Shown: piece by piece, positions 12,776 through 21,095 of the stretch
Layout: the number at the start of each line of letters is the position of its first letter
How positions within the stretch are numbered: the first letter of the stretch is position 1
Assembly: GCA_963632245.1 (NCBI GenBank)
Contig: CAVGTF010000023.1
Coordinates: 1-21,095 of the forward strand
DNA: 21,095 nt
Source of the DNA: UBA1724 sp963632245
GTDB lineage: Bacteria > Verrucomicrobiota > Lentisphaeria > Oligosphaerales > Oligosphaeraceae
Direction of reading: 5' to 3'
Position numbers and translations under genes: made by a program
The notes under the pieces: generated by a model
What the model was told of the DNA's origin: nothing
Seen by the model: the letters and a program-made list of their open reading frames with translations, nothing else
Databases searched by the model: none

Positions 12776-14206
12776 CTACTCCGCCTCAACAGGCGCGGGG
12801 GACTCTTTGGGCGTTGCCGTCTCCGCGGGCGCCTCCTCGGTACCAGTGGACGGTTGTTCCTCGTGAGTGAACTCCTCCATGGGCATGGAATCGTTCATGT
12901 GGTTGTAGAAGCCGTTTTCGCGCTGCCACTGTGGGAGAATATCCTCATAGTCGCCCTCGGGCTTTCCCTCGTAGACGGGCCATTCTGCGCCGTCGGCAAA
13001 GAACTTCAGCGCCGTCTGGATATTGGGATCCATGGAATCGTCGCCCTCCTTGCGGTCGGGAGAGAAGAGCTTCCGGTAGTCCTCGCGAGTGAGCGGATCG
13101 GGGATATCGGGACGAATGCCCTTTCCCTGGATGGGAGTGCGGAGGCGCGTGTAGTATTTCGCGACAGTGAACTTGACCGCATTTCCGCCCTCCAGGGGCA
13201 TCACATCCTGCACCAGCGCCTTGCCGAAGGTCCGGTCGCCAATGAAGACCGCGCGATGATAGTCGCGCAGGCAGCTGATGGTGATTTCGGCAGCGGAGGC
13301 GGTTCCGCGGTCTCCCAGGACCGCCACGGGAATTTCGTGAGGCAGGGAGTATTCTGCGGGATGAGTGGCGTAGACGCTGTTCAGGCGAGGATTGCGGCCC
13401 TCCAGGCTCGCCACCATGGACTCGTTGGGCAAAAGGCAGCTGAGGATATCCACACTGATATCCACGCGACCGCCGGGATTGCCGCGCAAATCGATGATCA
13501 GGCTCTTCATGCCCTGATCCATGAGCTCCTTCAGCGCCTCCTGGAACTGCTTGGCAGTGGGCGCCATGAAGGCATCGATCCGCAGGAAGCCCGTGGTGGT
13601 GCCCGCCACAATATGCACATCGTTGATGCTACGGTTCTCAATGGCGGCGCGGACCAGCGGCAACTCCCGGGGCTCGCCACCGGTCACGTCCTCGCCAGGA
13701 CGCAAAATGCCCACGGTCACCGTAGTGCCCGGCTCGCCACGCAATAGCTTCACGATTTCATTGAGGGACTTTCCGCGAGTCTCCTGTCCGTCAATGGTCA
13801 GGATCTGATCGCCGGCCAGCAGTCCGGCCTGTGCGGCGGGGGTATCGCGCACCACGGACGAGACGGTGAGGACGCCCTCCTGGATATGGATCTGCACGCC
13901 CACGCCGCCGAAGGTATCTGAGTCCTCCTGCTCGAATTGGTGGAACTCGGTGGGAGTCATGAATGCGCTGAAGGGATCCAGCGAATAGACCATCCCCTTG
14001 ATGGCGGCATCGAAGAGGTGATCCACGTCCACCTCATCCTGCTCCACGTAGTTCTCCCGCACCTGCTGCATCACCTCCAGGAAGAGATCCAGCTTCTGGA
14101 GCATCTGGCGATTCTCCTGGGGGGTCTCCCGGCAATAGAGCTGGTAGCCGAAGAAGAGATTTGCCAGGAGCAAAGGCAGAAGCACGGGCAGAATGAACTT
14201 CTTCAT
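12776..14206 (-). CDS. S41-family carboxyl-terminal processing protease
   Basis: Periplasmic serine protease of the CtpA/Prc group. The 476-residue product has an N-terminal signal sequence or anchor (KKFILPVLLPLLLANLFF, 2-19), an N-terminal helical segment and a PDZ domain at about 95-180 (GVGVQI, AAQAGLLAGDQILTIDG). The S41 core contains LIIDLRGNPGG (236-246), then DRGTASAAEI with nucleophile Ser304 and RTFGKALVQ with general-base Lys329. The last 30 residues are a Glu/Pro/Ala-rich tail. Start chosen at the ATG (14206) that begins the signal sequence. Proteases of this group trim or degrade periplasmic proteins, including peptidoglycan hydrolases and penicillin-binding proteins. Its place next to dapB is compatible with that, but its substrate cannot be read from the sequence. 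Confidence 0.93.
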   Translation of the reverse strand: MKKFILPVLLPLLLANLFFGYQLYCRETPQENRQMLQKLDLFLEVMQQVRENYVEQDEVDVDHLFDAAIKGMVYSLDPFSAFMTPTEFHQFEQEDSDTFGGVGVQIHIQEGVLTVSSVVRDTPAAQAGLLAGDQILTIDGQETRGKSLNEIVKLLRGEPGTTVTVGILRPGEDVTGGEPRELPLVRAAIENRSINDVHIVAGTTTGFLRIDAFMAPTAKQFQEALKELMDQGMKSLIIDLRGNPGGRVDISVDILSCLLPNESMVASLEGRNPRLNSVYATHPAEYSLPHEIPVAVLGDRGTASAAEITISCLRDYHRAVFIGDRTFGKALVQDVMPLEGGNAVKFTVAKYYTRLRTPIQGKGIRPDIPDPLTREDYRKLFSPDRKEGDDSMDPNIQTALKFFADGAEWPVYEGKPEGDYEDILPQWQRENGFYNHMNDSMPMEEFTHEEQPSTGTEEAPAETATPKESPAPVEAE

Positions 14207-14263
14207 AGGCGGCGAACGGTTAGAGAGGGGAAAGGGGAGGGAGGATGGACGGAAAAAGGAATG

Positions 14264-14310
14264 CCCGGAGGGAGCCGCATGCACGCATGCACGGATGGAC
14301 TCCCCCCGGG
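14264..14310 (-). terminator. Extended hairpin between the glycyl-tRNA synthetase and protease genes
   Basis: In the 121-base gap CCCGGAGGGAG (14264-14274) pairs with CTCCCCCCGGG (14300-14310) with one mismatch. The inner part holds repeated GCATGC words that extend the stem imperfectly. On the minus strand it is followed by CATTCCTTTTT (14252-14263), a spaced T-tract. It may be a leaky intrinsic terminator that reduces read-through from glycyl-tRNA synthetase into the protease and dapB genes. Confidence 0.4.
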
Positions 14311-14327
14311 ACTCTCAATCACGCCAA

Positions 14328-15692
14328 CTAGGCGTGGATCTTCGCCAGCAGCTTGGCGGGCAGCTCCTCAATGAGGATGCGCTCCTGCTGCATGGTGTCG
14401 CGGTCGCGCACGGTGACCGCGTGGTCGTTCTCGGAATCGAAATCGTAGGTCACGCAGAAGGGCGTGCCGATCTCGTCCTGTCGGCGATAGCGCTTGCCGA
14501 TGGAGCCGGTGTCGTCGTAATCCGTGCGGATGTCGTACTCCCGCAGGATATTCTGGATCTTCTTGGCAGGCGCCTCCAGCTTCTTGGAGAGGGGCAGCAC
14601 TGCGGCCTGCACGGGCGCCAGGCGGGGAGTCAGATGCAGCACCACGCGCACATCCTCGTCCTTATCGGCCTTCTTGGTGGCGGCGGTGTCTTCCTCATAG
14701 GCGTTGCACAGTAGCATGAGGCAGATGCGATCCAAGCCGCAGGAGGTCTCCACGACGGTGGGGAAGGTGGCCTCCTTGGTCTCGGGATTGAAGACGGAGC
14801 ATGCCGCCTTGTCGCCAGAGAACTTCGCGTGCTGGGACATATCCCAGGTGCTGCGGTGGTGGATACCCTCGATCTCGTCCCAGCCGAAGGGGAAGAGGAA
14901 CTCGATGTCCACGGCCTTCTTGGCGTAGTGGGCCAGCTTCTCATGCCAGTGCCAGCGGAGCTTCTCCTCGGGAATCCGGAGGATCTTGGTGTAGAAGTTC
15001 CAGCGCTCCTTCATCCAGTAGTCGAACCAATCCATGGACTCGCTGTCCTCGCAGAAGAACTCCATCTCCATCTGCATAAATTCGCGGGAGCGGAAGGTGA
15101 AGTTTCTGGGGTTGATCTCGTTACGGAAGGCCTTTCCGGTCTGGGCGATACCGAAGGGCAGCTGCTTTCTGGTGGCAACGCGGATGGTATTGAAGTCCAC
15201 GAAGATGGGCTGGCAGGACTCGGCGCGCAAATACGCCTTGTGCTCCTCGTCAAAGACGGGTCCCACGTAGGTCTGCATCATCAGGTTGAATTCGCGGGGC
15301 TCGGTCAGGTCGTGGCTGCCGCAGTGGGGGCACTCGCCAGGCACCGGCAGCTGATCCACACGCCAGCGCTTCTTGCAGACGCGGCAGTCGGTCATCTGAT
15401 CGGAGAAGTGGCTCACATGGCCAGATGCCCGCCAGACCTCTGGGTGGCAGATGATCGTGGAGTCCAAACCGACCACGTTGTCGCGGTCCTCAATCATGTA
15501 CTTCCACCAGGCACGCTCCACCGCACGCTTCAGCGGAGCGCCATTGGGGCCGTAGTCCCAGAATCCATTGAATCCACCGTAGATCTCGCTGCTCTGGAAG
15601 ATGATCCCGCGACGCTTGCACAGGGACGTGAGCTTGTTCATGAACTCGGTGGAGTTCACTTCCTGGGTTTCGGCGTTTTCCTCGTTTGCCAT
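14328..15692 (-). CDS. glyQS: Glycyl-tRNA synthetase, single-chain alpha2 type
   Basis: Class II aminoacyl-tRNA synthetase that charges tRNA-Gly. The 454-residue product is the homodimeric (archaeal/eukaryotic-like and Gram-positive-like) form, not the alpha/beta form. It contains SSEIYGGFNGFWDYGPNG (34-51), HPEVWRASGHVSHFSD (83-98) and a zinc-ribbon-like insertion with Cys103, Cys106, Cys121 and Cys124. Motif 2 is FRNEINPRNFTFRSREF (189-205), motif 3 is ETSCGLDRI (315-323), and the C-terminal anticodon-binding domain includes DYDDTGSIGKRYRRQDEIG (391-409). The ATG at 15692 has AGGA nine bases upstream. The 96 bases before it, after pyrC, contain no T-box-like element that I can recognise. 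A structured, terminator-like element follows the gene. Confidence 0.97.
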   Translation of the reverse strand: MANEENAETQEVNSTEFMNKLTSLCKRRGIIFQSSEIYGGFNGFWDYGPNGAPLKRAVERAWWKYMIEDRDNVVGLDSTIICHPEVWRASGHVSHFSDQMTDCRVCKKRWRVDQLPVPGECPHCGSHDLTEPREFNLMMQTYVGPVFDEEHKAYLRAESCQPIFVDFNTIRVATRKQLPFGIAQTGKAFRNEINPRNFTFRSREFMQMEMEFFCEDSESMDWFDYWMKERWNFYTKILRIPEEKLRWHWHEKLAHYAKKAVDIEFLFPFGWDEIEGIHHRSTWDMSQHAKFSGDKAACSVFNPETKEATFPTVVETSCGLDRICLMLLCNAYEEDTAATKKADKDEDVRVVLHLTPRLAPVQAAVLPLSKKLEAPAKKIQNILREYDIRTDYDDTGSIGKRYRRQDEIGTPFCVTYDFDSENDHAVTVRDRDTMQQERILIEELPAKLLAKIHA

Positions 15693-15788
15693 TGTTTTGG
15701 TTCCTTTTTGTTGAAGCCCGGTACCCGACGCCGTGGTTTCGACGTCTTCGCCAGACTTGATTGTTCCGAATGATGAAATGAAAATGGT

Positions 15789-16802
15789 CTACGGCTCCAG
15801 GACGCGCCCCCAGCCCGGATATCCCGTCCAGGGGGAGTTCTTTGCGTAGGAATAGCGGGGTTCCACAAGAATGCAGTCGCCCGTGGGCTCGATGGCGATG
15901 GTCTCCTGGGGGACGGGGATCCCCAAGACCCGCGCGGGTCCCATGGTGAAGCGCTCCAGGAGGGCATCCAGCGTCATGAGACCGGAATGCACCATCACGC
16001 GGTTGCAGACGGAGAAGGCGGCCTCCAGTCCCAAGATGCCATTGGGCGCCTTGTCGAAGGGCAGCGCCTTCTCCTGGGGGGCATGCGGCGCATGATCCGT
16101 GGCAATGACCGCGATGACACCCTCCGCCACCGCCTTCTGGAGGGCGGCGCGATCCGCGGCGGTGCGCAGGGGCGGCGCCATCTTCGCGTTGGTCCCCCAG
16201 CGCTCCAGCGCCTCCTGAGTGAGTGCCAGATGATGGGGCGTGGCCTCGCCGGAGACGGGCAGTCCATCCCGGATGGCCTGCTCCAGCAGGGAGACCGCCT
16301 CGCGGCAAGAGAGATGCTGCAGATGATACTGCGCGCCGGTATCGGCGGCAAGCTGGATATCGCGCTCCACCATGCGGATCTCGCCCTCCCGCGTGGAGGC
16401 GGGGTCCTCGCAGTGATCCACCAGCGGAATGCGCGCCTCGGCAGCACGGAAGGCCACCTCCCGCATGACGCCACTATCCTGTGTGGTGGAGCCGTCGTCA
16501 GAGAGCGCCACCGCACCGGCGGCCTTCAACGCCTGGGCATCCGTGGGGGCCTTCCCCGCGCGATCCTGTGTCATGCAACCGCAGAGCAACACGCGGCAGT
16601 GCGCCTTCTGGTCGAAGAGCTCCCGGAATTCCTGGAGTCGTTCCGGGGAATCCGGTGGCGGGAGAGTATTCGGCATGGCCAGGATCGTGCGGAATCCGCC
16701 GGCGACGGCGGCGCGTGTCTCGTGGTCGATGTCGCCCTTGTGGGTCTGTCCAGGCTCCCTCAGGTGCACGTGGATGTCGATGAATGCGGGAACAGTGAGC
16801 AT
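15789..16802 (-). CDS. pyrC: Dihydroorotase, class I type, lacking the usual N-terminal segment
   Basis: Zinc amidohydrolase of de novo pyrimidine synthesis that cyclises carbamoyl-aspartate to dihydroorotate. Metal- and substrate-binding motifs are complete: FIDIHVHLREPG (7-18, with His11, His13, Arg15), LAMPNT (41-46) and SDDG (101-104). HCED follows with His130, then QHLS with His163, GEATPHH (185-191), NAKMAPPLR (205-213) and IATDHAPH (233-240). These are class I (multifunctional/PyrC2-like) signatures. However, the protein is 337 residues and starts directly at the first barrel strand, whereas class I enzymes normally have about 45-50 residues of a beta-sandwich part before it. The ATG at 16802 is 14 bases after the mgtE stop, and no coding sequence for the missing part is present upstream in this frame. 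All catalytic residues remain, so the protein may be active or may be a partner-dependent form. Confidence 0.9.
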   Translation of the reverse strand: MLTVPAFIDIHVHLREPGQTHKGDIDHETRAAVAGGFRTILAMPNTLPPPDSPERLQEFRELFDQKAHCRVLLCGCMTQDRAGKAPTDAQALKAAGAVALSDDGSTTQDSGVMREVAFRAAEARIPLVDHCEDPASTREGEIRMVERDIQLAADTGAQYHLQHLSCREAVSLLEQAIRDGLPVSGEATPHHLALTQEALERWGTNAKMAPPLRTAADRAALQKAVAEGVIAVIATDHAPHAPQEKALPFDKAPNGILGLEAAFSVCNRVMVHSGLMTLDALLERFTMGPARVLGIPVPQETIAIEPTGDCILVEPRYSYAKNSPWTGYPGWGRVLEP

Positions 16803-16816
16803 CTTCGTGCGGGGAG

Positions 16817-18160
16817 CTAGCCTCCCATGAGGTGCGGGAGCAGATGGGTCGCAATGCTGAAGTAGATCAGCAGGGTAAAGAGATCCACCACGGTAGTGAG
16901 GATGGGGCTCGCCATGAGGGCGGGATCCAGTCGACAGAGCTTGGCGCCAATGGGCAGCGCGGCGCCCAGCACCTTCGCGACCACCACCGTCATGAAAAGG
17001 GTCAGGTTCACCACCAGATTCACCTGCCACTGCGCCTGGCGGAAGATCGCAATGCGCAGGAAGTTCACCGTGGCCAGGATGCTGGCGCACATCAGGCCCA
17101 CGCGGAGCTCCTTCCAGAAGACCTTCAGCCAATCCTTCAACTCCACTTCGCCCATGGCAAGACCACGCACCATCAGGGTACTGGACTGATTGCCGGAGTT
17201 TCCTCCCGTGTCCATCAGCATGGGGATGAAGGCGGTGAGCATGACCAGGTGGCTCAACAACTCGGTGTAGTGGTTGATGAGGCTGGCGGTGAAGGTGGCC
17301 GAGACCATCAGGATCAGCAACCACAAAATGCGGTTCTTGGCCAGTTCCCACACGGAGGAGTCCAAATACCCCTTCTCCGCATGCTGCATACCAGCCAGAC
17401 GCTCCAGGTCCTCCGTCTGTTCGTCTTCAATGACGTCGATGATATCGTCAACGGTGATGATGCCCACAATGCGGGACTCCAGGTCCAGCACGGGCATGGC
17501 GATCAGGTCGTATTTCTTGAAGTCCTGTGCCACCAGCTCCTGGTCCTCGGTGGTGGTGGCGTAGACGAAATCGGTGCTCATGATATCCCGGATCAGGGTC
17601 TCGTCCTTGCTGGTCAAGATCTCGCGGAGGGAGACGATTCCGGTCAGGTGTGTGGAGGCATCGACCACATAGCAGGTGTAGATGGTCTCCTTTTCGATGC
17701 CGGAGGAGCGGATGTAGGCGATGGCCTCGCGGCAAGTCTGGGTCTCGAAGAGCCGAACGAACTCCACGGTCATCAGGCTGCCGGCGGAGTTGTCGGGATA
17801 CTTCAGGAAGATGTTGATGAGCTTGCGGGTCTCAGGATCGGCCTTCGCCAAAATGTTCCGGACCATGTCGCTGGGCAGTTCGTCCAGGAAGTCCACCGCG
17901 TCATCCAAATACATCTCCTCCACCAGGAGACGCGCCTCCTCGCTGGTGAGCTGACGCGCGATGGCATTGTGGTCGTTGGCGTCCAAATAGGCGAAGACCT
18001 CGGCCGCTAGGTCCTTGTTCATCAGACGGAAGACACGGATCATGTCCGCAGTGTCCATCTCGCCCATCTCGTTGGCGATGTCCACCGGGTTCATCTCCCG
18101 GAGGGTCCGCTGGACCTCCGCCAGATTCCCCTTGGATAGCAATTCTTCGAGTTTTTCCAT
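16817..18160 (-). CDS. mgtE: Magnesium transporter MgtE
   Basis: Homodimeric Mg2+ channel of the inner membrane. The 447-residue product has the full MgtE layout: an N-terminal helical domain (about 1-125) with YPDNSAGSLMT (121-131), two CBS domains (about 132-250), a plug helix (about 250-272) and five membrane helices. The pore signature is MDTGGNSGNQSST (316-328), and the essential TM5 aspartate is Asp426 in PILTTVVDLF. The start at 18160 gives the usual N-terminus; a GTG at 18202 would add 14 Pro/Arg-rich residues and is less likely. It follows the FHA gene by 77 bases and precedes pyrC by 14. No Mg2+ riboswitch is apparent in that short gap. Regulation of this family is by Mg2+ binding to the N and CBS domains. 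Confidence 0.97.
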   Translation of the reverse strand: MEKLEELLSKGNLAEVQRTLREMNPVDIANEMGEMDTADMIRVFRLMNKDLAAEVFAYLDANDHNAIARQLTSEEARLLVEEMYLDDAVDFLDELPSDMVRNILAKADPETRKLINIFLKYPDNSAGSLMTVEFVRLFETQTCREAIAYIRSSGIEKETIYTCYVVDASTHLTGIVSLREILTSKDETLIRDIMSTDFVYATTTEDQELVAQDFKKYDLIAMPVLDLESRIVGIITVDDIIDVIEDEQTEDLERLAGMQHAEKGYLDSSVWELAKNRILWLLILMVSATFTASLINHYTELLSHLVMLTAFIPMLMDTGGNSGNQSSTLMVRGLAMGEVELKDWLKVFWKELRVGLMCASILATVNFLRIAIFRQAQWQVNLVVNLTLFMTVVVAKVLGAALPIGAKLCRLDPALMASPILTTVVDLFTLLIYFSIATHLLPHLMGG

Positions 18161-18237
18161 AGTGCCGCGTATTGCGGACCGCGAGGGCGGCGCGCGGGGC
18201 ACCGTGACGCGGTCGAAGAAGGAGGAGGGGTTCTAGG

Positions 18238-19032
18238 CTATTTGGCTCCAGGGAGCCACCGCATCGCCATCCACCCGAGGGCGAGCAGGAAGAGAATAAA
18301 GGCCCCCAGGAAACAGAGGGTGATGATATGGGAGGTTTGGCGCTCGCGGCGGCGATTCCGGTTGTGGAGGCTCACCTCCTCGGCGGAAAGCACCACCGGC
18401 GTCCGCTTCTCGGCAATGTCGATGTATTCCACATCCACCGGGAAACCCGCCAATGCCACGGAATCCCCCGCCTTCAGCATGACAGCGCCATCCACATGCT
18501 CGCCATTCACATCCAACTCCAGCATGGAATTCACCGCCGCCACGGAAATGCTGGTGCCGTGGACAGTGAAGTGCGCATGGAAGCGGGAGACATCGCCCTC
18601 CCGGACAGTCACGTAGTTGTCCCGGGATGCGCCCACGGTATTGACGCCCTCCCAGAGGGTGCCGCGGTGCTCCTTGCCGTCAGAGCCAATCCACTTCAGG
18701 CGATAATGGGAGGGCACGCCGCGCTCGCCGAAAGCAAAGAAGAGCATTCCGAAGCGGATGATGCTCCCGTCGTAGAGCGCGACGCTCTTGACCTTCTGGC
18801 CGTCCTGGATAATGCCGGCGCGGGAGTTGTTATCGTAGATGGTCCAGCCGCCGCCGATATTCTCCTGGACATAGAAATGCATCCGGGAGATGCTGGTCTC
18901 GGCCTGGCTCTTCAGACAGACCTCACACTGCGAGGAACGCCCGAAGTAGATCTTGCTGTGAGAAGGGAACGCACCCGTACTGCACTGCGTCAGCTCCTTT
19001 CCCGTGGAATCGTAGACTCTGCAGATTGGCAT
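18238..19032 (-). CDS. Tandem FHA-domain protein with C-terminal membrane anchor
   Basis: The 264-residue product has two forkhead-associated (phosphothreonine-binding) domains and a C-terminal membrane helix. FHA1 (about 27-101) has IYFGRSSQCEV (28-38), the SISRMH core (47-52) and DNNSRAG (67-73), so the usual Gly-Arg, Ser-x-x-His and Asn positions are present. FHA2 (about 131-203) has VGASRDNYV (133-141), DVSRFHAHF (147-155) and LDVNGEHV (173-180). The Gly-Arg pair is altered there. A basic stretch NRNRRRERQ (224-232) precedes the helix at about 235-257, so the FHA domains should face the cytoplasm. AGGAG lies nine bases before the ATG at 19032. No Ser/Thr kinase or phosphatase gene is in the window, so the phosphorylated partner is unknown. 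It lies between proS and mgtE in the same direction. Confidence 0.85.
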   Translation of the reverse strand: MPICRVYDSTGKELTQCSTGAFPSHSKIYFGRSSQCEVCLKSQAETSISRMHFYVQENIGGGWTIYDNNSRAGIIQDGQKVKSVALYDGSIIRFGMLFFAFGERGVPSHYRLKWIGSDGKEHRGTLWEGVNTVGASRDNYVTVREGDVSRFHAHFTVHGTSISVAAVNSMLELDVNGEHVDGAVMLKAGDSVALAGFPVDVEYIDIAEKRTPVVLSAEEVSLHNRNRRRERQTSHIITLCFLGAFILFLLALGWMAMRWLPGAK

Positions 19033-19123
19033 GGTGCGTTTCTCCTGGTGACGGGGATTCTAGGTCCCCCGCGAGACGCCGCGCGCCCCGCAGGGGATTG
19101 ATCAATTCAGTGTGTTAGCGAAA

Positions 19124-20866
19124 TCAGGGACGGTTCAGCTCCTGGAGCGCCTGGCGGATCTCGTCCTGCAGGAAGGCGACCAGGCCCTCCAGCGGGAGCA
19201 TCTTGCTCTCTTTGCCCCAGTCGCGGTGCTTGAACTCCACTTGGCCCTCGGCCAGGGTCTTCGGGGAGATCACCACACGCAGCGGAATGCCCATCAGGTC
19301 GGCGTCGGCGAAGGCGCTGCCCGCCTTCTCGCCACGGTCGTCCAGAAGGACCTCCACGCCGGCAGCCTGCAGGTCCGCATAGAGCTTCTCGCAGGCGGCT
19401 TTCACCGACTCCTCGTTGTACTTCAGGCCGATGATGTGCACCTGGTAGGGCGCGATGGACATAGGCCACACGGGACCGTAGTCGTCATGGCACTGCTCCA
19501 CGATGGCCGCCATGGAACGGCCCACGCCAATGCCGTAGCAGCCCATGATCATGGGCTTGGACTTGCCGTCCACATCCAGGTAGTTGCAGCCCATGGGCAC
19601 GGAGTACTTGGTGCCCAGCTGGAAGATGTTGCCAATCTCAATGCCGTGCAGCATCTGCAGGGGCGCGCCATCCACGGGGGAGGGATCGCCGTCACGCACG
19701 CAGGCGATGTCCGCCACGATGACGTGCTCGGGATCCTTCATGTCCCGTTTGAAGTTGAAGTTCTTGCAATGGAACTCCTCTTCGTTGGCGCCCACCACCA
19801 GATTGGGGGAGTTCACCACGGAGGGGTCCACAATCGCGCGGAATTTGGTGACATCCAGGCCGTAGAGGGAGGCGTATCCGGGGACCGCGCCGGCGTCGCG
19901 GATGAGCTCGTCACCGGCGAAGGCCAGACCATTGTCCTTCACCACCTTGGCGAGCTTGGTCTCATTGACCTCCAGGTCGCCACGGATGTTCACGAAGACC
20001 AGGTGATCCTGGGAGTCGCGGTAGAAGACTGCCTTGCAGGTGTGCGCGGCATCCACGCCCAGGAATGCGGCCACATCGGCGATGGTCTTGGAGTGGGGAG
20101 TGCGCACCTTCTCGATGGGGAGCATCTCCTCCTGGGGATACTGCAGATTGGCGCAGGCCACCTCGCGGTTTGCCTGGTAGTTGCCGTTGAGGGAGACAAA
20201 AAGCGTGTCCTCGCCGCAGTCGGCGATGGCCATGAATTCGTCGGAGCGATTGCCGCCGAAGATGCCGGAGTCCGCCTGGATCGCGATGAAGTTCCGGAAG
20301 CCAATGCGCTGGAAGATGCGGGTGTATGCCTTGTGGCAGACGGCGTAGTATTTCTCCAGATCCTCCTGGGAGGTGTGGAAGCTGTAGGCGTCCTTCATGG
20401 TGAACTCACGGGTCCGGATGAGACCCGCGCGGGGACGCGCTTCGTCGCGGTATTTGGTCTGGATCTGGTAGACCATGAGGGGCAGCTGCTTGTAGCTGCT
20501 CACATTGGCGCGCACCGCATGCACGCAGGCCTCCTCGTGGGTCATGCCCAGCATCATGTCCTTGCCATTGCGGTCCTTGAAACGCAAGAGCTCCGCGCCC
20601 ACACTCTCCCAACGGCCACTCTGCTGCCACAACTCCGCAGGCAACGCCACAGGCATCAGCATCTCCTGGCCGCCAATGGCGTCCATCTCCTCACGGATGA
20701 TCTGCTCGATCTTCTTCGTGATCCGCTGGCCCAAGGGCATCAAGGTGAAGATGCCCGCGGAAACGGGCAGGCAGTAGCCGCCACGGGCGAGGAACTTATG
20801 GCTGACGGTCTGGGCGTCACGGGGGGCTTCCCGCAGACGCTGTCCAATCATCTTGGAGAGTCTCAT
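19124..20866 (-). CDS. proS: Prolyl-tRNA synthetase, bacterial type with editing domain
   Basis: Class II synthetase that charges tRNA-Pro. The 580-residue product is the long bacterial form. It shows GYCLPVSAGIFTLMPLGQRI (30-49), THEE (109-112), motif 2 TKYRDEARPRAGLIRTREF (137-155) with MKDAYSFH after it, an inserted Ala-editing (INS) domain at about 225-390, motif 3 GCYGIGVGRS (442-451) and the C-terminal anticodon-binding domain (about 475-575). The ATG at 20866 matches the family start (MRLSKM). The frame continues 53 codons upstream, but that part is not homologous and is AT-rich. No Shine-Dalgarno sequence is seen. It is the first gene of the right block and is followed 91 bases later by the FHA gene. 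Confidence 0.97.
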   Translation of the reverse strand: MRLSKMIGQRLREAPRDAQTVSHKFLARGGYCLPVSAGIFTLMPLGQRITKKIEQIIREEMDAIGGQEMLMPVALPAELWQQSGRWESVGAELLRFKDRNGKDMMLGMTHEEACVHAVRANVSSYKQLPLMVYQIQTKYRDEARPRAGLIRTREFTMKDAYSFHTSQEDLEKYYAVCHKAYTRIFQRIGFRNFIAIQADSGIFGGNRSDEFMAIADCGEDTLFVSLNGNYQANREVACANLQYPQEEMLPIEKVRTPHSKTIADVAAFLGVDAAHTCKAVFYRDSQDHLVFVNIRGDLEVNETKLAKVVKDNGLAFAGDELIRDAGAVPGYASLYGLDVTKFRAIVDPSVVNSPNLVVGANEEEFHCKNFNFKRDMKDPEHVIVADIACVRDGDPSPVDGAPLQMLHGIEIGNIFQLGTKYSVPMGCNYLDVDGKSKPMIMGCYGIGVGRSMAAIVEQCHDDYGPVWPMSIAPYQVHIIGLKYNEESVKAACEKLYADLQAAGVEVLLDDRGEKAGSAFADADLMGIPLRVVISPKTLAEGQVEFKHRDWGKESKMLPLEGLVAFLQDEIRQALQELNRP

Positions 20867-21095
20867 GGCAAAAACAAAAAATCGCAAAAAGGGAATAACT
20901 ATTACGACAGAAAACGGCCGCCTCGTACGTGTGCGCGTACGCGCAGGCGCAGACACGAGGGAAATATACCCCTTCCAAAGAAGCCCCGCCGCACACTCTA
21001 TACCCTTTCTAAATCGCCCCCACAACGCAGGCGCATTCCCACACCCCCATAGCTAGGCAATGGCCGCCTTCCCCCACTAAAATGGGGGGGTGCGG
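20867..21095. other. Upstream region of proS
   Basis: The 229 bases to the window edge hold no gene I can support. On the minus strand a TATATT box (20963-20968) about 100 bases before proS is the best -10 candidate, without a good -35. A perfect 12-base palindrome GCGCGTACGCGC lies at 20933-20944. At the edge CCCCCA-CTAAAA-TGGGGG (21071-21088) is a small perfect hairpin of unknown role; it could belong to the end of a gene outside the window. Confidence 0.4.

Noticed and set aside
15693..15788. T-box or similar riboswitch before glycyl-tRNA synthetase
   Set aside because: The gap is under 100 bases and lacks a specifier stem, a T-box bulge motif and a terminator.
16803..17351. In-frame extension of pyrC upstream into mgtE
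   Set aside because: The frame is open, but its sequence is an out-of-frame reading of mgtE (Gly/His/Pro-rich) with no similarity to the missing dihydroorotase N-terminus.
20853..21056. Plus-strand ORF starting MAKTKNRKKG, divergent from proS, with GGAG before the ATG
   Set aside because: The start overlaps the proS ATG through the self-complementary CATG, codon use (ATA, AGA, CTA) is unlike the real genes, and the second half is low-complexity Pro/His-rich. It also covers the region where the proS promoter should be.

Overview
This is a GC-rich chromosomal window from a Gram-negative bacterium. Seventeen complete or nearly complete genes and one gene fragment at the left edge are all read from the minus strand, so transcription runs from right to left. 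The envelope genes (apolipoprotein N-acyltransferase, a TolQ/TolR or ExbB/ExbD pair, an outer-membrane beta-barrel, RodA, DapB) show a diderm with peptidoglycan. The outer-membrane protein style, the single-chain alpha2 glycyl-tRNA synthetase and the gene order are compatible with the Verrucomicrobiota/Lentisphaerota/Kiritimatiellota (PVC) group. That placement is inference from general impression and no marker in the window settles it.

In transcription order, the right block (21095 to 11905) holds proS, a tandem-FHA membrane protein, mgtE, pyrC, alpha2 glyS, a ctpA-type protease and dapB, with mostly short gaps and little sign of internal promoters. A middle block follows: rodA and then an outer-membrane beta-barrel gene. 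On both sides of rodA lie non-coding stretches full of inverted repeats that share words, and the barrel gene ends in a clean intrinsic terminator. The left block (8775 to 161) is a translation and envelope operon: a structured leader, nusA, infB, rbfA, an HPr-like gene, rsmA, tolQ, tolR and lnt. From HPr to tolR the genes overlap by 4 to 11 bases, which suggests translational coupling. At the extreme left an AT-richer stretch begins a gene whose first 18 codons look like the N-terminus of a type I restriction HsdR subunit.

Most of the window is housekeeping. I did not find a convincing new multi-gene system. The points most worth a second look are: the repeat family around rodA; a terminator-like hairpin in the nusA leader, with a 13-codon ORF ending in its loop; a dihydroorotase lacking the usual N-terminal beta-sandwich segment; a divergent HPr-like protein placed between rbfA and rsmA; a tail-anchored tandem-FHA protein; a TolQ/ExbB protein with a Pro/Gln-rich tail; and the restriction-modification boundary at the left edge.
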